This document shows positions 10,213 to 16,929 of a stretch of DNA of 64,000 bases, piece after piece. Under the pieces are notes generated by a model. The model saw nothing but the letters and a program-made list of their open reading frames with translations. It did not search any database and was not told where the DNA came from. Location of the stretch: positions 3,224,001-3,288,000 of the forward strand of contig NZ_CP058557.1 of assembly GCF_018141165.1 (NCBI RefSeq). Direction: 5' to 3'. The position numbers and the translations under genes are program-made. Every line of letters starts with the position of its first letter. Position 1 is the first letter of the stretch. The stretch comes from Alkaliphilus sp. B6464. GTDB taxonomy: Bacteria; Bacillota; Clostridia; Peptostreptococcales; Natronincolaceae.

Positions 10213-10293
10213 TTAATCCTTCCTTTTATTTGAAATAGCAATTGTCCCATATTTAAAAGTACCTAATACTTCTTTTAGCTGTTTTTCATTCAT
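10213..10293 (-). CDS. 26-codon upstream ORF (leader or gene remnant)
   Basis: It starts with a strong Shine-Dalgarno (AAGGAGGAG) and ATG 10293. The N-terminus is MNEKQLKEVLGTFKYG and the last residues are SNKRKD; the stop TAA is one base before the GNAT start. I do not recognise a family. It could be the leftover N-terminus of a deleted gene or a short leader that couples translation to the acetyltransferase. The good initiation signal argues it is translated. Confidence 0.5.
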   Translation of the reverse strand: MNEKQLKEVLGTFKYGTIAISNKRKD

Positions 10294-10320
10294 ATGATTT
10301 ACTCCTCCTTAAGATATATG

Positions 10321-10343
10321 ACATTAATTGATCAATCTAATGT
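10321..10343. promoter_or_regulatory. 23-bp palindrome upstream of the GNAT unit, possible operator
   Basis: ACATTA-ATTGATCAAT-C-TAATGT is nearly perfectly symmetrical around TTGATCAA, a half-site spacing like that of MarR-family operators. It lies about 30 bp upstream of the small ORF. I see nothing else definite between here and the rlmA terminator at 10567. Confidence 0.35.
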
Positions 10344-10566
10344 TAATAAGTCCTATAAAATAGATTAGACATTTTCCCTAGAAATCCTTTGTATAAAATT
10401 CGATATATTTTGTAATTTAGAAAAACATTTGTCTTTGTTCTCCCATATCCATAAAAGAATATTTCTATTATATGTTCCAAATATGTGATAAAAGTGATAG
10501 GTTGAAAATCCTGAAAGCTTTACTATTGATTGAAGCATTACCTATGCAAATATATGTCTATACAAA

Positions 10567-10587
10567 AAGCCGCACAAAATGCGGCTT
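10567..10587 (-). terminator. Rho-independent terminator after rlmA
   Basis: AAGCCGCA and TGCGGCTT form an 8-bp stem with a 5-nt loop, followed on the minus strand by TTTTTGTA. Confidence 0.8.
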
Positions 10588-10606
10588 AAAACTATAACCA
10601 ATTTAA

Positions 10607-11488
10607 CTATTTTTTACGTCTACCTACTAGAATTCTTAGGTCTATAGTTAGGCTCGATATATCTAGTTTTATTAAATCATCTTTTTCTTCTTCTCTTAAA
10701 CTTGATGTTAATGGAGTCATTTTTATTAAGTCTTTCAAGTTAGATTCATCTATACTGCATTTATAATTAAGTCTTTTTTCAGATACTATTTCTAAGTGTT
10801 GTTGAAAAACTTCAATAACATTTTTATTAGAATAATTATTACTTTTTATTTTATTTTGTATTCCACATCTTATTTCTTTTAAATATCCTGATTCAGGAAT
10901 AACCTTAATAACTATACCTTTATTATCTAAAACCCTAATAAACTCTTCATAATTCGCTGGAGATAGTATATTTAATACTACATCAAATTTACAAGTTTGA
11001 AATGGTAAGTTTGATAAATCCGAAACGCACCAAATTATATCATTTCCTTCTCTTGTAGCAATACTTATTCCATCTTTAGATATATCGATTCCTACAAAAT
11101 CATATTTATTACTAAGATTTTGACTTTTAGATAGTTGATTTAAATAGTGTCCTTCCCCACAGCCAGTATCCAATATATAATTTTTATTTTTATATAAAGT
11201 ATATTCATCAACTATATCTACTAGCTCTGTAATCAACCTATCATAAAAGTTATCATTATATATTTTATTTCTAGATTCAAATAGATCTTTACCATAAATT
11301 TTGTTACTACTTCTATTTGCCAAATTAACATAACCTTTTTTTGATATATCGAAGCAGTGATTATTATTACAAATTAAGCTGCTTTTATCATTTATTTTCA
11401 TATTATCTTTACAAATAGGGCATCTAAATATTTTAATATTTTTCTCAAATAATAATTTTGCTTTCTCTAACTTTCCTTTTTGTTTCAT
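10607..11488 (-). CDS. rlmA: RlmA-type 23S rRNA (guanine) methyltransferase
   Basis: Close to 293 residues. An N-terminal zinc ribbon (FRCPICKDN ... LICNNNHCFD, CxxC with a later C/H pair) is followed by ISKKGYVNL, typical of RlmA proteins, and by a Rossmann methyltransferase with SAM motif ILDTGCGEGHYL near residue 105 and a late MTPL motif. Family members methylate N1 of G745 or G748 in helix 35 of 23S rRNA; the Gram-positive RlmA(II)/TlrB branch acts on G748 in the tylosin/macrolide region. ATG 11488 is preferred over ATG 11494 because AAGGAG is nine versus three bases away. A long leader with two small peptides, an attenuator and alternative hairpins precedes it, so induction by a ribosome-targeting drug is inferred. 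Confidence 0.9.
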   Translation of the reverse strand: MKQKGKLEKAKLLFEKNIKIFRCPICKDNMKINDKSSLICNNNHCFDISKKGYVNLANRSSNKIYGKDLFESRNKIYNDNFYDRLITELVDIVDEYTLYKNKNYILDTGCGEGHYLNQLSKSQNLSNKYDFVGIDISKDGISIATREGNDIIWCVSDLSNLPFQTCKFDVVLNILSPANYEEFIRVLDNKGIVIKVIPESGYLKEIRCGIQNKIKSNNYSNKNVIEVFQQHLEIVSEKRLNYKCSIDESNLKDLIKMTPLTSSLREEEKDDLIKLDISSLTIDLRILVGRRKK

Positions 11489-11524
11489 ATCCATAATCTC
11501 CTTTTATCTACTATTTAAACTTAA

Positions 11525-11603
11525 ATAGCACGGGATTATGGCTACTTTTTTATAGCTTAAAGTTATAATCCTTAACCTGAGATAGCCACAAACCGTGCGC
11601 TAT
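11525..11603 (-). promoter_or_regulatory. Alternative-hairpin region between leader peptide 2 and rlmA
   Basis: The 5' arm, which begins at the leader-peptide stop codon, contains ATAGC, CACGG and TGGCTA. These pair with TAGCCA, CCGTG and GCTAT just before the rlmA ribosome-binding site. Competing pairs exist: GATAGC/GCTATC inside the 5' arm, and GGATTAT/ATAATCC, which uses the 3' arm. A ribosome stalled near the end of the leader peptide would cover the 5' arm, so this resembles erm-type translational attenuation. The exact switch was not computed. Confidence 0.6.
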
Positions 11604-11647
11604 CCTCTTAATCTAATATAATAAATACATCCTCTACACCCCATCAT
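11600..11647 (-). CDS. Leader peptide 2 of rlmA, with an R-L-R motif
   Basis: A perfect AGGAGG precedes ATG ATG; the second ATG (11644) has the better spacing. The product is MMGCRGCIYYIRLRG, ending at TAG 11602-11600. The Arg-Leu-Arg near the end is the +X+ type motif at which macrolide-bound ribosomes arrest, as known for the ErmD-type leader with MRLR. The stop codon lies in the 5' arm of the downstream hairpin. The function is inferred from motif and position. Confidence 0.65.
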   Translation of the reverse strand: MMGCRGCIYYIRLRG

Positions 11648-11684
11648 CTTACCTCCTCATTTTAAATGCAATATTAGGAATTTA

Positions 11685-11740
11685 GATATAAAAATACCTT
11701 GAAACATAAACGCAATAGATTTAATGCCCCAAGGTATTTA
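11685..11740 (-). terminator. Attenuator terminator inside the rlmA leader
   Basis: AAATACCTTG and CAAGGTATTT form a perfect 10-bp stem with a 28-nt loop, followed on the minus strand by TTTATAT. The loop contains ATCTATTG, fully complementary to CAATAGAT at the end of leader peptide 1, a possible competing interaction. It lies between leader peptides 1 and 2. Confidence 0.7.
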
Positions 11741-11788
11741 TACTTTATAGTAGAATCTAATAATACACTATTTATTAGACTGTTAATC

Positions 11789-11851
11789 TTATATATCTAT
11801 TGGAGCAGTATATATCTTATTTTTGTTAAATACATTCAATAAATTTTTCAT
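11789..11851 (-). CDS. Leader peptide 1 of rlmA
   Basis: The 20-residue product MKNLLNVFNKNKIYTAPIDI starts at ATG 11851 after GAGAGGGG and ends about 50 nt before the attenuator stem. The perfect hairpin TCTAATAA/TTATTAGA follows the stop codon. I do not recognise the peptide. Its position, right after the promoter and before a terminator, fits a translation-coupled attenuator. Confidence 0.55.
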   Translation of the reverse strand: MKNLLNVFNKNKIYTAPIDI

Positions 11852-11890
11852 ATAATATTACCCCTCTCTAATTATTTATTTATGTTTTTC

Positions 11891-11919
11891 ATTATATCTT
11901 ATTTTACACTTATTGTAAA
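11891..11919 (-). promoter_or_regulatory. Sigma-A-type promoter of the rlmA leader
   Basis: TTTACA, 17-bp spacer, TATAAT, about 40 bp upstream of leader peptide 1. The transcript would carry roughly 390 nt of leader before rlmA. Confidence 0.7.
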
Positions 11920-11977
11920 TGTCAGAGTATTTAATAAATGTATTAGGGCAAAGTAATCCGCCTTGATTATAAATCTA

Positions 11978-13279
11978 TTACTCGATTTTCTCTTTTAGAT
12001 AGCTAGCAATTTCATACATTGAGATTTCAGTCTCACTGCCACTTTTCATATCTCTAATTCTAACCTTGCCTGCTTTTATCTCATCTTCGCCTAGTACAAT
12101 AACAAAAGGAATCTGCTGTTTTCCTGCATATTCAAGGCTCTTTCGCACCTTTCTTTTATCCATCTCCATATCAGCAGAAATTCCATGTCTTCTTAGTAAG
12201 GTTATTATATTAAGGGCCTCTGGCTGTGTTCCAATAGGAACAATATATATTTGTACTGGTGGTTTTTCCATACTGATTTCTTTATATAATAGAGCATTAT
12301 AGATCACATCTAGTCCAAAGGTTATTCCAACTGCAGGATATTCAATACCATTATTTATAAAAGCACCTATGATTTTGTCGTACCTTCCCCCAGCTCCCAC
12401 ACTAGATGCTATGCTTCTATCCTTAAGAAATATCTCAAATACTGTACCTGTATAAATTTCAAGACCTCTTGAAAGCCAAGGTGAAAATTTACATATATCT
12501 TCTATACCTGCTGATTTAATATAGCTCCATAGTTCATCTAGTTCTTGTACTCCTTGCCTAATAAGCTCATTTTGCGGATCAAACCTTAGTCTCTTAAGAA
12601 GTTCTTCACCTTCCATATTTAAAAAATAAAATAGTTTTTCTATATATTGTTTCTCTACACATTTTTCAATTAGTTCCGCTCTGACACCATCCTCACCTAT
12701 CTTTTCAATCTTATCTAAACTCAATATAACACTGTTTTCTAGATCTTCAGGTATACCAACGGCTTTTATAATCCCAGAGAGAAATTTTCTATTATTAAAA
12801 TAAATATACACTTCCAGTTCTAACATCTTATAGATATCATTGGCCATAATCATTAACTCTGCTTCCGCCATTATTGATTTTACTCCTACTATATCTACAT
12901 CACATTGGACAAACTCTCGGTTACGTCCAGTTTTAACTGGCCCATCTCGAAATACCTTACCTATTTCATATCTTTTAAATGGTAATCTTATATTAGGATT
13001 CATTCCAATTACCCTAGCAAGTGGAACGGTTAGATCATATCTTAGTCCAATATCTCTTTGTCCTTGATCTTGAAACTTATATACTTCCTTTAATATCTCA
13101 GCGCCCCCAGCATACTTGGATGCGAGTATATCATAGTAGCTGATTATAGGGGTTTCAAGAGGCTCGTATCCATAGCTTTCAAATACATCTGTTAGTTTTC
13201 TAATTATCTCATTTCTCATTCTCTGCTCACTTGGCATAAAATCACAAGTTCCCTTTAAATTTCTTAATTCCATTAACAT
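11978..13279 (-). CDS. hisS: Histidyl-tRNA synthetase
   Basis: 433 residues from ATG 13279, eight bases after AGGAGG. Class II synthetase charging tRNA-His. It begins MELRNLKGTCDFMP, with motif 2 regions VPLARVIGMNP and REFVQCDVDIVG, the HisA/His-binding loop GLEIYTGTVFEIF, motif 3 around VGAGGRYDKIIGAF and YPAVGITFGLD, then a C-terminal anticodon-binding domain (QIYIVPIGTQPEALNI ... EYAGKQQIPFVIVLGEDEI). The gene stands alone, with no aspS beside it as in many Firmicutes. Control appears to be through a His-rich leader peptide and attenuator and not a T-box. The frame can be read upstream to 13426, but that part overlaps the attenuator and is not coding. Confidence 0.97.
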   Translation of the reverse strand: MLMELRNLKGTCDFMPSEQRMRNEIIRKLTDVFESYGYEPLETPIISYYDILASKYAGGAEILKEVYKFQDQGQRDIGLRYDLTVPLARVIGMNPNIRLPFKRYEIGKVFRDGPVKTGRNREFVQCDVDIVGVKSIMAEAELMIMANDIYKMLELEVYIYFNNRKFLSGIIKAVGIPEDLENSVILSLDKIEKIGEDGVRAELIEKCVEKQYIEKLFYFLNMEGEELLKRLRFDPQNELIRQGVQELDELWSYIKSAGIEDICKFSPWLSRGLEIYTGTVFEIFLKDRSIASSVGAGGRYDKIIGAFINNGIEYPAVGITFGLDVIYNALLYKEISMEKPPVQIYIVPIGTQPEALNIITLLRRHGISADMEMDKRKVRKSLEYAGKQQIPFVIVLGEDEIKAGKVRIRDMKSGSETEISMYEIASYLKEKIE

Positions 13280-13340
13280 TTTCAATTCCTCCTTCATTAA
13301 TTTAGTATTATAATTAAAATTGTTTGCTATTTTTAAAAAT

Positions 13341-13386
13341 AAAAAAGAAGCCCTACATGTATTTAATAAAATACCTGTAAGGCTTC
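13341..13386 (-). terminator. Attenuator terminator of the hisS leader
   Basis: GAAGCC...GGTATTT and AAATAC...GGGCTTC form a long stem followed by TTTTTTATTTTT on the minus strand, 60 bp before the hisS start. Its 5' arm contains ACAGGTA, which can instead pair with TACCTGT upstream (antiterminator). Confidence 0.85.
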
Positions 13387-13451
13387 CAAAATTATCTGCC
13401 ATCACAGGTACAAGCACTAATAGCACTTATACCTATGATACAAAATCAAGG

Positions 13452-13511
13452 TTATAAGTGCTCTCTGTGATGGTGATGAAGTTTTTTAGTTACAATATAA
13501 TTTCTATACAT
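13452..13511 (-). CDS. hisL: Histidine leader peptide of hisS
   Basis: A 19-residue frame, MYRNYIVTKKLHHHHREHL, starts at ATG 13511 seven bases after GAGGTG. Five of its last eight residues are His, with four consecutive His codons at 13467-13478. The RNA over these codons, CCATCACAG, is perfectly complementary to CTGTGATGG downstream. That segment overlaps TACCTGT, which pairs with ACAGGTA in the terminator 5' arm. When His-tRNA is scarce, a ribosome stalled on the His codons would free the middle segment to form the antiterminator. This is the classical his-operon logic, here in front of hisS. Confidence 0.85.
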   Translation of the reverse strand: MYRNYIVTKKLHHHHREHL

Positions 13512-13536
13512 ATTCATTCACCTCAAACTTTTTTAT

Positions 13537-13565
13537 ATCTTAACATTAATCGCAATAAATGTCAA
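13537..13565 (-). promoter_or_regulatory. Sigma-A promoter of hisL-hisS
   Basis: Consensus TTGACA, 17-bp spacer, TAAGAT, about 25 bp upstream of the leader-peptide start. Confidence 0.8.
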
Positions 13566-13666
13566 TTATTTCTTATCTATTAATAATACATATGTTTATA
13601 TTATATACTTATTAATATATAACTATACAATTCATTAGTATTACATTGGATAAAATTGAAATAAAA

Positions 13667-14455
13667 TCATCTATACCTGTATAAGTCAGTTCTTCTGTCA
13701 TTGTAAACATTTATAGTATTTCTAATTTTATCAACTACTTTCATATCAAAATCACCCGTTATTATTTCTTCTTTATATGATGCTTTAGCTATGGTTTCAC
13801 CCCAAGGATTAATCAAAGCTGAATGACCACCATATATAGTCTCTTCTGCAGTACCACATGAATTTACACAGGCCACAAAAATCTGATTTTCAATTGCACG
13901 TGCTTCATTCAATATTTCCCAATGTTTAATTCTAGAAACAGGCCATTGGGCTACAACAAAAAGTATTTTGATTCCTTGTAAAGCTAAAGTACGTACAAGC
14001 TCTAAAAATCTAATATCATAACATATTATTACTCCACATTTTACTCCATCTAATTCAAAAGTTGTTACTCTGCTACCTTTTTTGAAATAATCATCTTCAT
14101 GCATAAATGAGAAAAGATGTGTTTTATCATATTCTGCGATACATTCACCCTTTTTATTAAATATATATGATGTATTGTATATTTCTCCTTCTTTTTCGTT
14201 TACAACAGAACCTGCTATTATGTTCACATTTAATTCCTTTGATAAGTATGAAAACAGCTTTATGGTTTGCTTTCCATTTTTATCACAAAGCTCCTTTATG
14301 TTCTCTATAGGGAAAAAACCTGTATTCCATGTTTCAGGCAAAACTATAGTGTCTGGGTTTTCCTTTGCAGCTAATCTAATAAGTTTTTCTGCTTTTTTAT
14401 AGTTATTATCAGGATTTGCAAACTCCATATTCATCTGAATTCCACTTATTCTCAT
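13667..14455 (-). CDS. Carbon-nitrogen hydrolase (nitrilase superfamily; omega-amidase-like)
   Basis: 262 residues. The catalytic triad is visible: Glu in VLPETWNTGFF, Lys in EYDKTHLFSF, Cys in GVIICYDIRFLE. The overall length and the FFP and LFSF segments resemble the YafV/NIT2/MtnU branch, which hydrolyses omega-amides such as 2-oxoglutaramate or 2-oxosuccinamate to free ammonia. In bacteria such enzymes often clear by-products of glutamine transaminases, including that of methionine salvage, but no salvage genes are nearby. ATG 14455 is chosen because GGGAG directly abuts the earlier ATG at 14464 and is nine bases from this one. Confidence 0.88.
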   Translation of the reverse strand: MRISGIQMNMEFANPDNNYKKAEKLIRLAAKENPDTIVLPETWNTGFFPIENIKELCDKNGKQTIKLFSYLSKELNVNIIAGSVVNEKEGEIYNTSYIFNKKGECIAEYDKTHLFSFMHEDDYFKKGSRVTTFELDGVKCGVIICYDIRFLELVRTLALQGIKILFVVAQWPVSRIKHWEILNEARAIENQIFVACVNSCGTAEETIYGGHSALINPWGETIAKASYKEEIITGDFDMKVVDKIRNTINVYNDRRTDLYRYR

Positions 14456-14485
14456 TTTTATCATCTCCCATAGATTTTTTACAAT

Positions 14486-14514
14486 AAGACCCTGCTGAAT
14501 TGACAGTAGGGTCT
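14486..14514 (-). terminator. Rho-independent terminator after the zinc-ribbon/S4 gene
   Basis: AAGACCCTGCT and AGTAGGGTCTT form a stem with a 7-nt loop. Confidence 0.75.
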
Positions 14515-14525
14515 TTCATTATTGT

Positions 14526-15032
14526 TTAAATTTTACTTATTAATAAGGTTACAACATCTTTTTCTCTTAAACTAGCTTTTGATTTGACCTGGTTGTTATT
14601 TACTCTTATAAAGCCTTTAGTGATTAATTCTACAATTTTTTCTCTACTAATATCTTGGATTTTTGAAGATAAAAACTTATCTATTCGTATTTTCTCCTGC
14701 AATATATTAATATGGATTTCTATCTCAGTAATACAATCTTTCTTAAATTGTGCTATTTGAATTTCATCATATTTACTTTCTTGAATCATAAAGTCTCCAT
14801 CAATATTTTCTAAACCTGATTTAGCTTTAAAAGTATCAATTCCTTTATTCCATGTATGTCCATTTGGACATTTGTATATTGCAAAATAGAATATATTTTT
14901 CCCATTAGCATTCTGTCTTCTTTTTAATGAGTCCTTAAACTCCACCTTTTTTCCACAATTATGACAATATCTCTCTTCCTTATCTATCTTACCATTGTAT
15001 ATATTCCAATTTAAACTTAATTTCTTCTCCAT
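14526..15032 (-). CDS. Zinc-ribbon plus S4 RNA-binding domain protein, function unknown
   Basis: 168 residues in two parts. The N-terminal half has CHNCGKK at residues 23-29 and a later CPNGH (about residue 55), a likely CxxC...CxxxH zinc site. The C-terminal 55 residues form an S4 domain: IRIDKFLSSKIQDISREKIVELI, then GFIRVNNNQVKSKASLREKDVV, as in Hsp15/RqcP and ribosomal protein S4. S4 domains bind structured RNA, often rRNA or tRNA-loaded ribosomal subunits. A ribosome-associated role is therefore inferred. The gene sits behind a roughly 580-nt leader with mini-ORFs and a terminator, unusual for a housekeeping gene. GGAGG precedes the ATG. Confidence 0.75.
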   Translation of the reverse strand: MEKKLSLNWNIYNGKIDKEERYCHNCGKKVEFKDSLKRRQNANGKNIFYFAIYKCPNGHTWNKGIDTFKAKSGLENIDGDFMIQESKYDEIQIAQFKKDCITEIEIHINILQEKIRIDKFLSSKIQDISREKIVELITKGFIRVNNNQVKSKASLREKDVVTLLISKI

Positions 15033-15144
15033 ATTCCTTACCTCCGATAATTTTTGTTTTACGGCAAGGAATATAAAAATAATTTTCTTGTATTTTCATT
15101 TTCGGTAATGTATCAATCATAAACTTTTAATATACTCCTTCCGT

Positions 15145-15183
15145 TTATTGATTTAAGTCCATTACCTTCGTAAAAGGTGTCAT
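15145..15183 (-). CDS. Mini-ORF MTPFTKVMDLNQ, possible leader peptide
   Basis: Twelve residues behind GGTGGTG, located after the terminator hairpin and before the zinc-ribbon/S4 gene. Evidence for translation is only the ribosome-binding-like sequence and spacing. Confidence 0.35.
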   Translation of the reverse strand: MTPFTKVMDLNQ

Positions 15184-15265
15184 ATGATCACCACCAATCA
15201 ATATATTTTTTTGCTTTGATGTACTCTATGGTCAGTTTAGAAAAAGATTACTCTAATATATTAAA

Positions 15266-15304
15266 TAAAAAAAGACCATAGGAAGATATATTCTTCTTAC
15301 AGTC
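15266..15304 (-). terminator. Terminator-like hairpin within the zinc-ribbon/S4 leader
   Basis: AGAC...AAGAAGA and TCTTC...GGTCT pair imperfectly and are followed by seven T on the minus strand. CTATGGTC in its 3' arm can alternatively pair with GACCATAG downstream. Confidence 0.6.
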
Positions 15305-15557
15305 TAAAATACAAATATCTGATTATTATAATTTAATAAACACAAAATTAAGCACAAGTAGAGAAAATACTTTTGAATAAAAAAGCATTTCACTCAAGTC
15401 TCATATAAATCTTGTTTAATTATGATAATCTATTTTAGTAAGTAAGTTACCTTCTAAATTGCTAATTCCATAGAAGAGTACAACAAATAAACCTAATTCT
15501 AATTAGGCACAGTAAACTCTCTTGAAAATAATTATTAATTTTGAAATTAAATTAATA

Positions 15558-15578
15558 TTAGCAATTAGCTGGCTTCAT
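15558..15578 (-). CDS. Mini-ORF MKPANC, possible leader peptide
   Basis: Six codons behind AAGGAGGG, the first initiation site on the predicted transcript. Its last codons overlap one arm of a 10-bp long-range inverted repeat, so translation could decide the folding. Confidence 0.4.
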   Translation of the reverse strand: MKPANC

Positions 15579-15702
15579 TCCTTACTTCCCTCCTTATAGA
15601 TTCTAAATACAGTAACAGTATATATTAAAAAATATTAATTGTAAATATATTTTCCTTCAATTCAGATTAATCATACATAGTTTTATAATAAATATCTATT
15701 AT

Positions 15703-16914
15703 TTACATAAACACCTTTACAGCTCTATCTAATGTACCTGTTAAATAAGCAAGCAATATACCATAATTAGTGATAGGTACATTATTATCTTGGCAAATTT
15801 TAATCCTGCTAGCCATACTTTTTTTATTTAACATACATGACCCACAGTGAATCACCAAATCATAGGACTCTATATCCTTAGGAAAGTCTTCTCCCATTCT
15901 AAAATGAAAATCTATTTCCTTCTCTAAATGTTTAGTCAGGAATCTTGGAATTTTAACCTTTCCTATATCCTCATGAGATGTATTATGAGAGCAGCTTTCC
16001 ATAATTAATACTCTTGGGTTTTCTTTTTCTTTTAATTTTTCAATAGTTGATATTCCTTCTAAAAATGTTTTAAAGTTTCCCTTTTGTCTAGCCATAATTA
16101 TAGAAAAACTAGTGAGATTAGTATCTACAGGCACTATTTTGTCTACTTCTTTGAATACTTGTGAATCAGTAACTACAAGATCTATATCATGTAAGTCCTC
16201 CATAGCAGATGCTAATTCTGTATCTCTGACTACATAGGATTTTATTCCATGATCTAAGCAATCTCTAATAAGCTGCACTTGAGGCAAAATAAGCCTTCCC
16301 TTTGGTGCCTCAGAATCTATAGGAACTACCATTATAATTTTACCACCGTAGGGGATAATGTCTCCTATTAAAGTCTCTTCTTTATCCTCTATATTAAGTC
16401 TTTTTATCAATTCATCCTTTAAATTTTCTATAGTAGTATCATACTTTGTAGATATAAAGACTACATTTTCCCATTTTTTATTAAATTCTATATTATATTT
16501 AATTTCTCGCAGCTTTTCTTTTGAAACAATATCAGTTTTATTGATAACTGTAATGTAAGGAATATCCCTTTTCTTAAATTCCTTTACAAACTCTAAATAA
16601 GACTCTTCTTCAATATCATCTATTGCTATTACATATATAGCAAAATCCGCTTTTTCTAAAGTTTTTATAGTTTTTTCTACCCTTAAGACACCTAACTCTC
16701 CACTATCATCTATGCCTCCTGTATCTATAAAGACTACAGGGCCAAATGGAATAAGCTCTACTGCTTTAGACACTGGATCTGTTGTAGTCCCCTTAATCTC
16801 TGATACTAAAGATACATCATGACCTATGATCTTATTCATAATAGATGATTTACCTGCATTTCTCTTGCCATAAAAAACTATATGCTTTCTATTTCCTTTC
16901 GGCGTATTGTTCAT
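15703..16914 (-). CDS. hydF: [FeFe]-hydrogenase maturation GTPase HydF
   Basis: 403 residues. Scaffold on which the 2Fe subcluster of the H-cluster is assembled before transfer to HydA. The N-terminal GTPase has P-loop GKRNAGKSS, switch GTTTDPV, DTGGIDD and NKTD. The C-terminal part carries the [4Fe-4S] ligands in ESCSHNTSHED (CxH) and IHCGSCMLN (CxxC). It is the last gene of the hyd cluster, 15 bp after hydG, with AAGGAG at its start. Confidence 0.97.
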   Translation of the reverse strand: MNNTPKGNRKHIVFYGKRNAGKSSIMNKIIGHDVSLVSEIKGTTTDPVSKAVELIPFGPVVFIDTGGIDDSGELGVLRVEKTIKTLEKADFAIYVIAIDDIEEESYLEFVKEFKKRDIPYITVINKTDIVSKEKLREIKYNIEFNKKWENVVFISTKYDTTIENLKDELIKRLNIEDKEETLIGDIIPYGGKIIMVVPIDSEAPKGRLILPQVQLIRDCLDHGIKSYVVRDTELASAMEDLHDIDLVVTDSQVFKEVDKIVPVDTNLTSFSIIMARQKGNFKTFLEGISTIEKLKEKENPRVLIMESCSHNTSHEDIGKVKIPRFLTKHLEKEIDFHFRMGEDFPKDIESYDLVIHCGSCMLNKKSMASRIKICQDNNVPITNYGILLAYLTGTLDRAVKVFM

Positions 16915-16929
16915 AGATATTCTCCTTAA

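Larger units (their letters stand above)
15033..15645 (-). promoter_or_regulatory. Long structured leader of the zinc-ribbon/S4 gene
   Basis: On the minus strand in order: promoter TTTACA-17-TATACT (15617-15645); mini-ORF MKPANC (15558-15578) behind AAGGAGGG; segment AATTGCTAAT (15557-15566), fully complementary to ATTAGCAATT exactly 100 bp away (15457-15466); hairpin CCTAATT/AATTAGG; terminator-like hairpin with a T7 run (15266-15304); CTATGGTC/GACCATAG pairing across it; mini-ORF MTPFTKVMDLNQ (15145-15183) behind GGTGGTG; then the gene. The arrangement resembles ribosome-mediated attenuators of drug-inducible genes. No RNA family was recognised. Confidence 0.55.

Noticed and set aside
13280-13426. 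Upstream extension of the hisS frame
   Set aside because: It overlaps the attenuator terminator and has no ribosome-binding site; ATG 13279 is well placed.
13341-13511. T-box riboswitch in front of hisS
   Set aside because: AGAGAGC resembles an AG-box, but there is no GGTGG..CCGCG T-box sequence or F-box. The His codons and competing pairings explain the leader better.
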